Source: Bacteroidales bacterium
GTDB lineage: Bacteria > Bacteroidota > Bacteroidia > Bacteroidales > DTU049
NCBI GenBank assembly: GCA_026418905.1
Contig: JAOAAK010000003.1
Location: 1 to 64,000, forward strand
Direction of reading: 5' to 3'
DNA: 64,000 nucleotides
A program made the translations under genes and the position numbers. The first letter of the stretch is position 1, and each line of letters starts with the position of its first letter. This document shows, one piece after another, positions 52,800 through 60,598 of this stretch. The notes under the pieces are model-generated. The model saw only the letters and a list, made by a program, of their open reading frames with translations. It ran no database searches and was not told the DNA's origin.

Positions 52800-54743
52800 A
52801 TGATTATGAATAAAAACGTATTTTTCATTTTAATTTTCCATTTTTTGCTTTTATTTCTTAAAAGTCAATGTTATTGGGTTAACAACGGTGCTAATGTAAT
52901 CATTTCCAATAATTCGAAAGTAATTGTATTAGGCGAATATCAAAATTTAAACAATGGCTATACTACCCTTGAAAATAATTTTGACTCATTGTATGTTAAG
53001 CAAATGTTGAATGATGCTACACTTAACAGCAACGGAGCTATCTTTGTAGATACCGGAAACTGGATCAACAACAATACTTTTAATGCAAATAATAGCAGAA
53101 CCTACTTACGTGGAATCAACCAAGAAATTAAGGGTAATAGTCCAACGACATTTTATGATCTTTATTTATATGGTCCTCAAACCAACGGTCAAAAAAAATT
53201 GGGGAATTTTGTTGTCGTACAAAATAAACTTTTCCTTGATGCTAACGAAGTCTACTTGCAAGATTATACTTTAACTATTTCAAATCCTGCCACAAACGCC
53301 CTTGAATATACGAGTGGATATATTAGCAGCAACGATAATGGATCTTTTATTCGTGCTACCAATTCAACGCAGTCATACTATTTTCCTATGGGTTCGGAAA
53401 ACCTTCCTTTCCGATTCAGACCCATTAACATTATTCCATCTTCTACAACAAACAACCTCGTTGGTGTTAATTTTAGAAATTACAATGCAACCAATTATGG
53501 GTATGATCCGTCTATAAAGGAAAATGTCCTTTGCGAAGTGAATGATCAATTTTTTTATAGCATAGAAAGAACAAGCAATTCAAGTAATTTTGATGTAGAA
53601 GTATTTTATAACGAAGTAGAAGATGGTGTTTGGGAAACCATGGCTAAGTGGAGCACCACACCCAGTCCAACAGAATGGAAAGAGCAAACACCATCATCTT
53701 ACGTAGCAGGAAATCCATTCAGTACAGTGACAGCTACTATTCAGGGTAGTACTTCTTCGAATGAAAACATTATTACTCTAGCAACAAAAGGCGTGGTAGT
53801 TAATTTGGGAAATGATACCTCTATTTGCGAAGGGACATCTTTAACACTGGATGCAGGAAATCCTGGTTATCAATACAATTGGTCTACAGGCTCGAGCAAT
53901 CAACAAATTCAAGTTTCGACAGCTGGTACATATAGTGTTACCGTAACCAATCCTTTTAATAACTGTTCTAATTCTGACCAAATAGTAATACAGGTTGTCA
54001 ATTTACCCAATGCTCAGATTACTTCTAACCTTTTATCTTTCTGTCAAAATGATCCCAATCCTACTTTGCAAGCTACCCCTGCTGGTGGTGTATGGAGTGG
54101 TCAAGGTATCGATCCAAATTCAGGAACTATTAATTTAAGTTCATTGGCACCAGGGCAGTATATCATTCGCTATACCGCCACTAATGCTTGCGGAAGCGAC
54201 AAAGATTCAACTCAAATCACCGTTAAAGAAGTTCCTGCTATTCAAGTTTATGGCGATCCAGAAACATGCATTGGTGCTAATGATGGAAAAGCATGGGTAA
54301 CTATTCAGGGAAATGACGTACCATATGCTATTGTTTGGAGTAATAACCAGACAACAGACACTATATCTATGCTGGTCCCCGGAACTTATCATGTACAGGT
54401 GACAGGTGCTAATGGCTGTAAGACTTCTGCTAACACTACTGTCACTGCAGGAACCGAGGAATGCTACATAACTCATATATTCATTCCTAATATTTTCTCT
54501 CCAAATGGGGATGGAAACAATGATGTTTTTCAAATTTATGGTGCAGGAATTAAAAACATTAAAGTCTACATATATGATCGCTGGGGAATTAAGGTGTACG
54601 AATCCTCTTCGTTAACGGATACGTGGGATGGAACTTACAAAGGTAAACCTCTTGATCCTGCGGTATTTATGTATTACATTACAGTAGAATTCAAAAACGG
54701 AGAAACCAAAGAATTTGAAGGAACATTAACCTTAACAAGATAA
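52800..54743 (+). CDS. Surface protein with gliding-motility-associated (T9SS type-B) C-terminus
   Basis: A 647-residue secreted protein: signal peptide (VFFILIFHFLLLFLKSQ), an N-terminal beta-repeat region rich in Asn/Thr (~20-300), two Ig-like domains (VNLGNDTSICEGTSLTLDAG near 340; ATPAGGVWSGQGIDPNSGTI near 425), and the CHU_C/T9SS type-B signal HIFIPNIFSPNGDGNNDVFQIYG...VYIYDRWGIKVYESS...WDGTYKGKPLDPAVFMYYITVEF. Type-B cargo is generally attached through an SprF-like partner, and the next gene encodes exactly such a protein. Likely an adhesin or surface structural protein; no catalytic motif. Confidence 0.9.
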   Translation: MIMNKNVFFILIFHFLLLFLKSQCYWVNNGANVIISNNSKVIVLGEYQNLNNGYTTLENNFDSLYVKQMLNDATLNSNGAIFVDTGNWINNNTFNANNSRTYLRGINQEIKGNSPTTFYDLYLYGPQTNGQKKLGNFVVVQNKLFLDANEVYLQDYTLTISNPATNALEYTSGYISSNDNGSFIRATNSTQSYYFPMGSENLPFRFRPINIIPSSTTNNLVGVNFRNYNATNYGYDPSIKENVLCEVNDQFFYSIERTSNSSNFDVEVFYNEVEDGVWETMAKWSTTPSPTEWKEQTPSSYVAGNPFSTVTATIQGSTSSNENIITLATKGVVVNLGNDTSICEGTSLTLDAGNPGYQYNWSTGSSNQQIQVSTAGTYSVTVTNPFNNCSNSDQIVIQVVNLPNAQITSNLLSFCQNDPNPTLQATPAGGVWSGQGIDPNSGTINLSSLAPGQYIIRYTATNACGSDKDSTQITVKEVPAIQVYGDPETCIGANDGKAWVTIQGNDVPYAIVWSNNQTTDTISMLVPGTYHVQVTGANGCKTSANTTVTAGTEECYITHIFIPNIFSPNGDGNNDVFQIYGAGIKNIKVYIYDRWGIKVYESSSLTDTWDGTYKGKPLDPAVFMYYITVEFKNGETKEFEGTLTLTR

Positions 54744-54756
54744 AAAAAATAAACAT

Positions 54757-55782
54757 ATGAAAAATCACATCGTATTTATTATATTAGTATTAGTTGGAAC
54801 GATTGCAAAAGGGCAGGATTATCATTTTAGTCAATACATGGAAGCACCCATGATGGTAAGTCCAGCTTTAAGTGGCTATTTTGATGGGAATTATCGATTC
54901 AACCTTATTTATAAAAGCCAATGGCATGCTATTCAAAAAGGATATAGGACTTTTGCTTTTGCAGCTGATGGACAATTTTTAACTTTAGGTAGTGGTTTTC
55001 TAGCGGGTGGAATCAACGTACTGAATGATGTAGCTGGTACGGTAACTTTGAAAAACCTGGTTGTTAATTTAAATGTAGCCTATCATGTCAAACTGAATGA
55101 AACACAATTTCTTGGTGCAGGTATTTACGGGGGAGTTGGCCAGAGAGGGTTGGATCTATCCAATGCTCAGTGGGGAAGTCAGTACGATGGAGTTTCTGGA
55201 TTTAATCCATCACTTCCTTCAAACGAAAATATTTCCAGCGAAAGCTTTTTATATGCCGATTTTGGATTTGGTTTAAATTATGGCCTCAATGTTAACAGTA
55301 CTACTATGTCAAGCAACGATGGCCTTAAACTCATAACAGGATTTGCGTTATATCATGTAACTCAGCCCAAATTTAAATATTATGCAACTGAGAGCGAAAA
55401 ATTAAATATGCGCATTACTGCTTATGTTCAAAGTTTAATAGGTATTGCAAATACTAACCTTGCTGTGAAACCGTCAATCATCTATAATCAACAAGGTAAA
55501 CAAAACGAAATCCTTCCAGGTGTTTTGCTTCGTTATCAACAAAAAGAAAGTTCTAAATACACGGGGTTCGTCAAAGAATCTTATTTTAGCCTTGGTGCTC
55601 TTTTCCGTGCTAGAGACGCTATTATCCCTATGTTTTCTATTGAAATGAATGATTTCACTTTAGGTATTACATACGACATTAACGTTTCAAGTCTTAGAAA
55701 AGCTACGTCCGGCAAAGGAGGTCTTGAATTTAATCTGAAATATGTAATAAAGAATAGAAATGTAAATCGCAGTTTGTTCTAA
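54757..55782 (+). CDS. PorP/SprF-family T9SS outer-membrane protein
   Basis: A 341-residue outer-membrane beta-barrel protein. Signal peptide (HIVFIILVLVGTIAKG), then the family opening QDYHFSQYMEAPMMVSPALSGYFDGNYRFNLIYKSQW. The rest alternates Gly/aromatic strands typical of barrels. In Flavobacterium, SprF is needed for export or display of the SprB adhesin encoded next to it; the same pairing with an upstream type-B cargo gene is seen here, 13 bases away. Its C-terminus does not end in a clear aromatic. A strong terminator follows. Confidence 0.92.
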   Translation: MKNHIVFIILVLVGTIAKGQDYHFSQYMEAPMMVSPALSGYFDGNYRFNLIYKSQWHAIQKGYRTFAFAADGQFLTLGSGFLAGGINVLNDVAGTVTLKNLVVNLNVAYHVKLNETQFLGAGIYGGVGQRGLDLSNAQWGSQYDGVSGFNPSLPSNENISSESFLYADFGFGLNYGLNVNSTTMSSNDGLKLITGFALYHVTQPKFKYYATESEKLNMRITAYVQSLIGIANTNLAVKPSIIYNQQGKQNEILPGVLLRYQQKESSKYTGFVKESYFSLGALFRARDAIIPMFSIEMNDFTLGITYDINVSSLRKATSGKGGLEFNLKYVIKNRNVNRSLF

Positions 55783-55805
55783 TTGACTAATACCTATAAT
55801 TTTTT

Positions 55806-55840
55806 AAAAAGATTACCCTCGAAAGGGTAGTCTTTTTTTT
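55806..55840 (+). terminator. Rho-independent terminator after the PorP/SprF gene
   Basis: AGATTACCCT, loop CGAA, AGGGTAGTCT, then eight T; stem of 10 pairs including one G-T, about 25 bases after the stop. Confidence 0.88.
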
Positions 55841-55876
55841 ATTTTCTAAATCGAAATATTTTGCCATCTTTGCTGC

Positions 55877-56740
55877 ATGAAATTCATTACCCATCTTAAA
55901 GGACCATACATTATTTTAATTATAAGCATCACCCTATTACTTTATCTGATGGGTTTAATTTTTTTCATTACTATTAACTCCTCGAAAATGATACAATTTA
56001 TTAAAAGCAATTATGTTATCACCGTTTTTATTAATGACAGTGCAGGTTCTAATATAATCCAACAAAAAATTTCATATTATTCAAAACATCCTTACATAGA
56101 AAGCGTAACATATGTTCCTGCCGACACAGCTTTGAAATTTATCCAAAAAGAGTTAGGAGAAGATGTGATCAGTCTTTTAGGTGAAAACCCCATATCACCC
56201 TCATTGGAAATAAAACTAAAACCTGATTATGCTCAATCGGAAAATATGCACCAACTTAAAGTTGAACTTGAAAAGGAACCTATCTTTTCGTCCGCATACT
56301 ATCAAGAGAATTTGATAGAAGAAATCGAAAAAAACAGCAACTTTATGACCATCCTTTTTTCAGCTTTAACTTTACTCATTACAATTATTGTAATAAGTCT
56401 CATTCACAACACTATACGGCTTGTTATTTATTCTAGACGATTCATCATCAGAACAATGTTATTGGTAGGAGCAACCAAAAGTTTTATTTTTCGACCTTTC
56501 TTGGTATTATTTTTATGGTTTAGTTTGATAGCTTCGGTCTTTGCAGCATTTCTTCTTAAAATAAGTTTTCAATTTGTGCTGAATCAGATTCCTGATTTAC
56601 AATTTATTTTTTCTACCTTAGATATGTTCCTCATTTTCGGATCAATACTATTTGCTGGTATTTTTATTTCTTTTATTTCAACATTAATTTCTTTAAGGCA
56701 CTACATAAAACTTAATGTAGATCTTTTATATGCCTATTAA
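55877..56740 (+). CDS. ftsX: FtsX-like cell-division ABC transporter permease
   Basis: A 287-residue membrane protein with the FtsX layout: one N-terminal helix (YIILIISITLLLYLMGLIFFITI), a ~120-residue extracytoplasmic domain (SNYVITVFINDSAGSNIIQQKI, YVPADTALKFIQKELG, NPISPSLEIKLKP), then three helices near 155, 205 and 255. With FtsE it controls peptidoglycan hydrolase activation at the division site. The ftsE gene is not here, but an EnvC-like activator, the usual FtsX partner, is encoded at 18.5-19.7 kb. A loose -7 (CATCTTTG) precedes the ATG. Confidence 0.88.
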   Translation: MKFITHLKGPYIILIISITLLLYLMGLIFFITINSSKMIQFIKSNYVITVFINDSAGSNIIQQKISYYSKHPYIESVTYVPADTALKFIQKELGEDVISLLGENPISPSLEIKLKPDYAQSENMHQLKVELEKEPIFSSAYYQENLIEEIEKNSNFMTILFSALTLLITIIVISLIHNTIRLVIYSRRFIIRTMLLVGATKSFIFRPFLVLFLWFSLIASVFAAFLLKISFQFVLNQIPDLQFIFSTLDMFLIFGSILFAGIFISFISTLISLRHYIKLNVDLLYAY

Positions 56741-56773
56741 TTTATTCAACTTTTTCAATTCGAAAAAATTACG

Positions 56774-56781
56774 TAGGTTTG
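56774..56781 (+). promoter_or_regulatory. Promoter -7 box for manC
   Basis: TAGGTTTG followed by C, 9 bases before the ATG at 56791. The TTG inside it is the false upstream start of the open frame. Confidence 0.55.
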
Positions 56782-56790
56782 CAAAAAAGC

Positions 56791-57885
56791 ATGAAGGAAG
56801 ATGTTTTTACAGTCATCCTAGCAGGAGGTGTAGGGACAAGATTTTGGCCTTTAAGTAGGGTGTCAAAACCTAAACAATTCATAGATATTTTTGGATTCGG
56901 AAAAACACTTATTCAGCTAACATATGAACGATATGCAAAAGTTTGCAAACCAGAAAACATATACGTTATTACAAGTGAACAATACGTTCATTATGTTAAA
57001 GAACAATTGCCTTCCTTACCCGAAAATCAGATCATTATTGAACCTTATCGAAAAAACACTGCTCCCTGTATAGCCTATGCTGCACAAAAACTTTATAAAA
57101 CACATTCTAGTGGGGTTATGATTGTTGCTCCTTCTGATCATCTTATTCAACATGATGATAAATTTGTTGATGATATTAATCTTGCAGTTGAATTTGCTCG
57201 AAACAATCCGTGGCTAATTACATTAGGAATCATGCCAACACGCCCTGATACTGGTTATGGCTATATCCAATTTAGCCAACACGACAGTTCCAAAATACAT
57301 CCCAACATACGAAAAGTTAAAACATTTACTGAAAAACCAGACATTAATCTTGCAAAGGAATTTATTAAAAGTGGAGAGTTTCTTTGGAACGCAGGTATTT
57401 TTGTATGGTCAATTTCCTCCATATTGCAAGCTCTCCAAACTCATGCTCCTGACATAGCTCATGCTTTTGAGAAAGGCAAAGATGTGTATAATACATCGGA
57501 TGAAAAAAAATTCATAGAAGAAGCATACGCATCATGCCGAAACATATCTATCGACTATGCAGTTATGGAAAAAGCTAAAGATAACGTGTACGTAGTTTTA
57601 AGTCAATTTCTATGGTCAGATCTTGGCACATGGGGATCATTACACAGCCACATGCCACAGGATAATAATAAAAATGCCACAACAGGTGAACACATTATGC
57701 TTTACAACACCCAAAATTGTATTATTCACATACCTCCTCATAAACTCGCATTAATTCAGGGTCTAAAAGATTACATCATTGTGGACACTTCAGATATTTT
57801 AATGATTGTTAGAAAAGAAGACGAGCAAAATATCCGCCACTACGTCAATGACATTTTACTTGAGAAAGGAGAGGAATTCATATAA
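56791..57885 (+). CDS. manC: Mannose-1-phosphate guanylyltransferase
   Basis: A 364-residue enzyme that makes GDP-mannose from GTP and mannose-1-phosphate. The N-terminal signature ILAGGVGTRFWPLSRVSKPKQF and TEKPD...FLWNAGIFVW, SIDYAVMEKA, WSDLGTWGSL are typical. It lacks the fused phosphomannose-isomerase domain of AlgA-type proteins, so it is the single-function form. GDP-mannose feeds fucose or mannan-type surface glycans, used in Bacteroidota for glycoprotein and LPS sugars. A GTG-started J-domain gene follows after 6 bases. I take 56791 rather than the TTG at 56779. Confidence 0.94.
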   Translation: MKEDVFTVILAGGVGTRFWPLSRVSKPKQFIDIFGFGKTLIQLTYERYAKVCKPENIYVITSEQYVHYVKEQLPSLPENQIIIEPYRKNTAPCIAYAAQKLYKTHSSGVMIVAPSDHLIQHDDKFVDDINLAVEFARNNPWLITLGIMPTRPDTGYGYIQFSQHDSSKIHPNIRKVKTFTEKPDINLAKEFIKSGEFLWNAGIFVWSISSILQALQTHAPDIAHAFEKGKDVYNTSDEKKFIEEAYASCRNISIDYAVMEKAKDNVYVVLSQFLWSDLGTWGSLHSHMPQDNNKNATTGEHIMLYNTQNCIIHIPPHKLALIQGLKDYIIVDTSDILMIVRKEDEQNIRHYVNDILLEKGEEFI

Positions 57886-57891
57886 TTTGGG

Positions 57892-58638
57892 GTGGAAAAA
57901 TATTACCACATCCTTAACCTGCCGCCAAATGCTTCGTGGGAAGAAGTCAAAAGTTCTTTCCGAAAGCTCGTTATGCAATATCATCCCGATAAAAATCCCT
58001 CACCTGAGGCTAAGGAAATATTCATCCAGATTCTGGATGCATACGAACATATAAAATTGTATCATGAGCGAAAAAACTTCAAAGTTACCACTTCACAAAC
58101 TGAGGTCTTTGATGCTGAAGCATACATCAAAGAGCGAATTCGCCAGTATATCAGAATGAGGTACGAAGAAATTCTTCGTGAAGAAATGGCATTATCCAGT
58201 TTACCTATACAAAAACTTTTTCTTCCTAGATGGCTTAGTTCTTTTTTCATTCTTTTTGCTGTAATTCTTCTTCTTGATTACTGGGTACTCCCCTTGCGAT
58301 CGTATAACTGCGAACTTGAAGTTTTAAATTATGGGTTTAGAGCTTGTAATTCAATCATTTACCTAACACCCGAAGATGCTGAAAAAGCAGGCCAATGCAT
58401 TCACCTATATAAAACTCATATCTTTAAGCTAGTTAAAAAAATCAGATTTGAGGATGGGACCCAAAGTAAAATTACGAATTCATATGATGAATATATAATT
58501 TTACCTATTCTTTTAATTGTGCTTAATATAGTTGCAATTTGGATTCCCCTGAAAAATCTTGAAGGAAAAATAGTATTAATGATTTTCATTGTTGTTCTAT
58601 TCCTATCTATCTTGCTTTCACTCATTTTTCTACAATAA
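57892..58638 (+). CDS. Membrane-anchored J-domain protein
   Basis: A 248-residue protein with an N-terminal J domain (~1-65, YYHILNLPPNASWEEVKSSFRKLVMQYHPDKNPSPEAKEIFIQILDAYE) including the essential HPD tripeptide. The rest has three hydrophobic helices (FFILFAVILLLDYWVLPL, ILPILLIVLNIVAIWI and LMIFIVVLFLSILLSLIFL). It should recruit DnaK to the inner membrane; the client is unknown. The start is GTG at 57892, supported by the J domain beginning at once. There is no glycine/phenylalanine-rich or zinc-finger part, so it is not DnaJ itself. Likely co-transcribed with manC. Confidence 0.82.
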   Translation: MEKYYHILNLPPNASWEEVKSSFRKLVMQYHPDKNPSPEAKEIFIQILDAYEHIKLYHERKNFKVTTSQTEVFDAEAYIKERIRQYIRMRYEEILREEMALSSLPIQKLFLPRWLSSFFILFAVILLLDYWVLPLRSYNCELEVLNYGFRACNSIIYLTPEDAEKAGQCIHLYKTHIFKLVKKIRFEDGTQSKITNSYDEYIILPILLIVLNIVAIWIPLKNLEGKIVLMIFIVVLFLSILLSLIFLQ

Positions 58639-58653
58639 ATTACAAAATCTTTC

Positions 58654-58661
58654 TATTTTTG
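58654..58661 (+). promoter_or_regulatory. Promoter -7 box for the etfB-etfA-acyl-CoA dehydrogenase operon
   Basis: TATTTTTG, an exact TAnnTTTG match 17 bases before the ATG at 58679. Confidence 0.55.
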
Positions 58662-58678
58662 TGACAAATTGTTCAATC

Positions 58679-59551
58679 ATGAGTTTTCGAATCATTGTTC
58701 TTGCTAAGCAAGTTCCAGATACGCGAAAAGTAGGCAAAGATGCGATGAAAGCAGATGGAACTGTAAACCGAGCTGCTTTACCTGCCATATTCAATCCCGA
58801 AGATTTGCATGCCCTGGAATTCGCTTTGAAAATCAAAGAAACCTTAGATGACGTCGAAATTATTTTAATCACTATGGGTCCTCCAAGAGCAGCCGAAATC
58901 ATACGTGAAGGCCTTTACAGGGGTATTGACAAAGGAATTTTGATTACAGATAAACGATTTGCTGGTAGCGACACATTAGCTACATCCTACGTTTTGTCTA
59001 GAGCCATTCAAAAACTTTCTCCATTCCATCTTGTAATAGCAGGAAGACAAGCTATAGATGGCGATACAGCTCAAGTTGGTCCTCAAGTAGCTGAAAAATT
59101 AAATATTCCCCAAATCACTTATGCTGAGTCTCTTGAAACTATTACCAATGAAAAAATTATAGTCAAACGACGTCTTGAAAGAGGAATAGAAATTGTTTCT
59201 TCCCCATACCCTGTTTTAATTACAGTAAATAACACAGCCGATCCATGCAGATCTTATAATGCTCTGATGGTTCTTAAGTACAAAAAAGCAAAATCTATCA
59301 CTGAACTACAAGAAGAATCGAGTGAATATAACGAACTCTACGAAAAAAGACCATATTTGGTTATTCCTGAATGGGGAGTTGAAGATATCGAAGCAGATCA
59401 AAAGTGGTTAGGTCTCAGTGGTTCACCAACAAAAGTTAAGAAGATAGAAAATGTCGTTCTTACTGCTAAAGAATCTCAAGTTTTTTCAGCTAAAGATGAA
59501 GATATTGATTTACTTATGAAAAAATTAATTGAATCTCGTATTTTAGGTTAA
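58679..59551 (+). CDS. etfB: Electron transfer flavoprotein, beta subunit
   Basis: A 290-residue subunit that binds AMP (or FAD in bifurcating forms) and, with EtfA, accepts electrons from acyl-CoA dehydrogenase. The opening IIVLAKQVPDTRKVGKDAMKADGTVNRAALPAIFNPEDLHALEFAL and later GRQAIDGDTAQVGPQVAEKL, ERGIEIVSSPYPVLITV are the family pattern. The open frame reaches back to 58589, overlapping the J-protein gene, but I start at 58679 because the promoter box and a family-like N-terminus favour it. First gene of a three-gene operon. Confidence 0.94.
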   Translation: MSFRIIVLAKQVPDTRKVGKDAMKADGTVNRAALPAIFNPEDLHALEFALKIKETLDDVEIILITMGPPRAAEIIREGLYRGIDKGILITDKRFAGSDTLATSYVLSRAIQKLSPFHLVIAGRQAIDGDTAQVGPQVAEKLNIPQITYAESLETITNEKIIVKRRLERGIEIVSSPYPVLITVNNTADPCRSYNALMVLKYKKAKSITELQEESSEYNELYEKRPYLVIPEWGVEDIEADQKWLGLSGSPTKVKKIENVVLTAKESQVFSAKDEDIDLLMKKLIESRILG

Positions 59552-59568
59552 ACCCAAATATTAAAGCC

Positions 59569-60591
59569 GTGAACAGTGTATTCGTTTTTTGTGAATTGAC
59601 AGAAGAAAGACATGTTGCAGATGTTAGCCTTGAATTATGCACCAAAGCTAGGAAACTGGCCTCCGATCTAAATACTAAACTTGAAGCCATTTTACTTGGA
59701 GACGTTGATGAAAGCATTGTTCAGGAAGTTGCCCCTTACGGCGTGCAAGTTCTTCATCTTTTATCCCATCCTAAATTATTTCCATATAGAACTTTACCAT
59801 TTGCAGAGCTCATTGTACATGTATTTGAAAAAGAAAAACCTCAAATAGCTTTGTTTGGTGCAACTCCAACGGGCCGAGATTTAGCACCACGAATAGCATC
59901 AAAACTAAAATGTGGGCTGACGGCTGACTGCACTGCCTTAGAAATAGGCGATCACGTCGATACCAAAACAGGTACAACATATAAAAATCTTCTTTATCAA
60001 ATCCGCCCTGCTTTCGGAGGTAATATCATAGCCACCATCATCAACCCCGAGACACGACCACAAATGGCAACCGTTCGTGAAGGTGTCATGAAAAAAGAAC
60101 CTCTTTCTTCTCCTGTGAATACTGAAGTTGTTCATTACGACGTAAATTCTCTTTTAAAAGAGGAATACTTTATTGTAGATATAATTGAGAGGCACATTGA
60201 TCCACCAAAGGTTAACATCAAAAATGCACCTATCATTGTTGCTGGCGGCTATGGCATGGGAAGTAAGGAAAATTTTAAATTGCTATTCGAATTGGCGGAA
60301 GTGTTAGGAGGTGAGGTGGGTGCTTCACGTGCTGCTGTAGATGCAGGTTTTGCTGAAAAAGAAAGACAGATAGGACAGACAGGAGTAACGGTTCGTCCAA
60401 AATTATACATCGCTTGTGGCATTTCCGGCGCTGTTCAACACCGCGCAGGCATGGCTGAATCGGCAACTATCATCTCTATTAATACGGATCCTGACGCACC
60501 TATTAATCAGATAGCTGATTATGTAATCATCGGCGATGTCGTTGAAGTGATTCCCAAAATGATCACATATTACAAAAAGAATTCAAAATAA
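59569..60591 (+). CDS. etfA: Electron transfer flavoprotein, alpha subunit
   Basis: A 340-residue partner of EtfB. It starts with GTG at 59569. The N-terminal domain (~1-190) resembles EtfB; the C-terminal FAD domain has IVAGGYGMGSKENFKLLFELAEVLGGEVGASRAAVDAGFAEKERQIGQTGVTVRPKLYIACGISGAVQHRAGM...INTDPDAPINQIADYVIIGD, including the arginine after Ser that stabilises FAD. It passes electrons to an Etf dehydrogenase or a redox partner not encoded here. Confidence 0.95.
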   Translation: MNSVFVFCELTEERHVADVSLELCTKARKLASDLNTKLEAILLGDVDESIVQEVAPYGVQVLHLLSHPKLFPYRTLPFAELIVHVFEKEKPQIALFGATPTGRDLAPRIASKLKCGLTADCTALEIGDHVDTKTGTTYKNLLYQIRPAFGGNIIATIINPETRPQMATVREGVMKKEPLSSPVNTEVVHYDVNSLLKEEYFIVDIIERHIDPPKVNIKNAPIIVAGGYGMGSKENFKLLFELAEVLGGEVGASRAAVDAGFAEKERQIGQTGVTVRPKLYIACGISGAVQHRAGMAESATIISINTDPDAPINQIADYVIIGDVVEVIPKMITYYKKNSK

Positions 60592-60598
60592 GAAAGTT

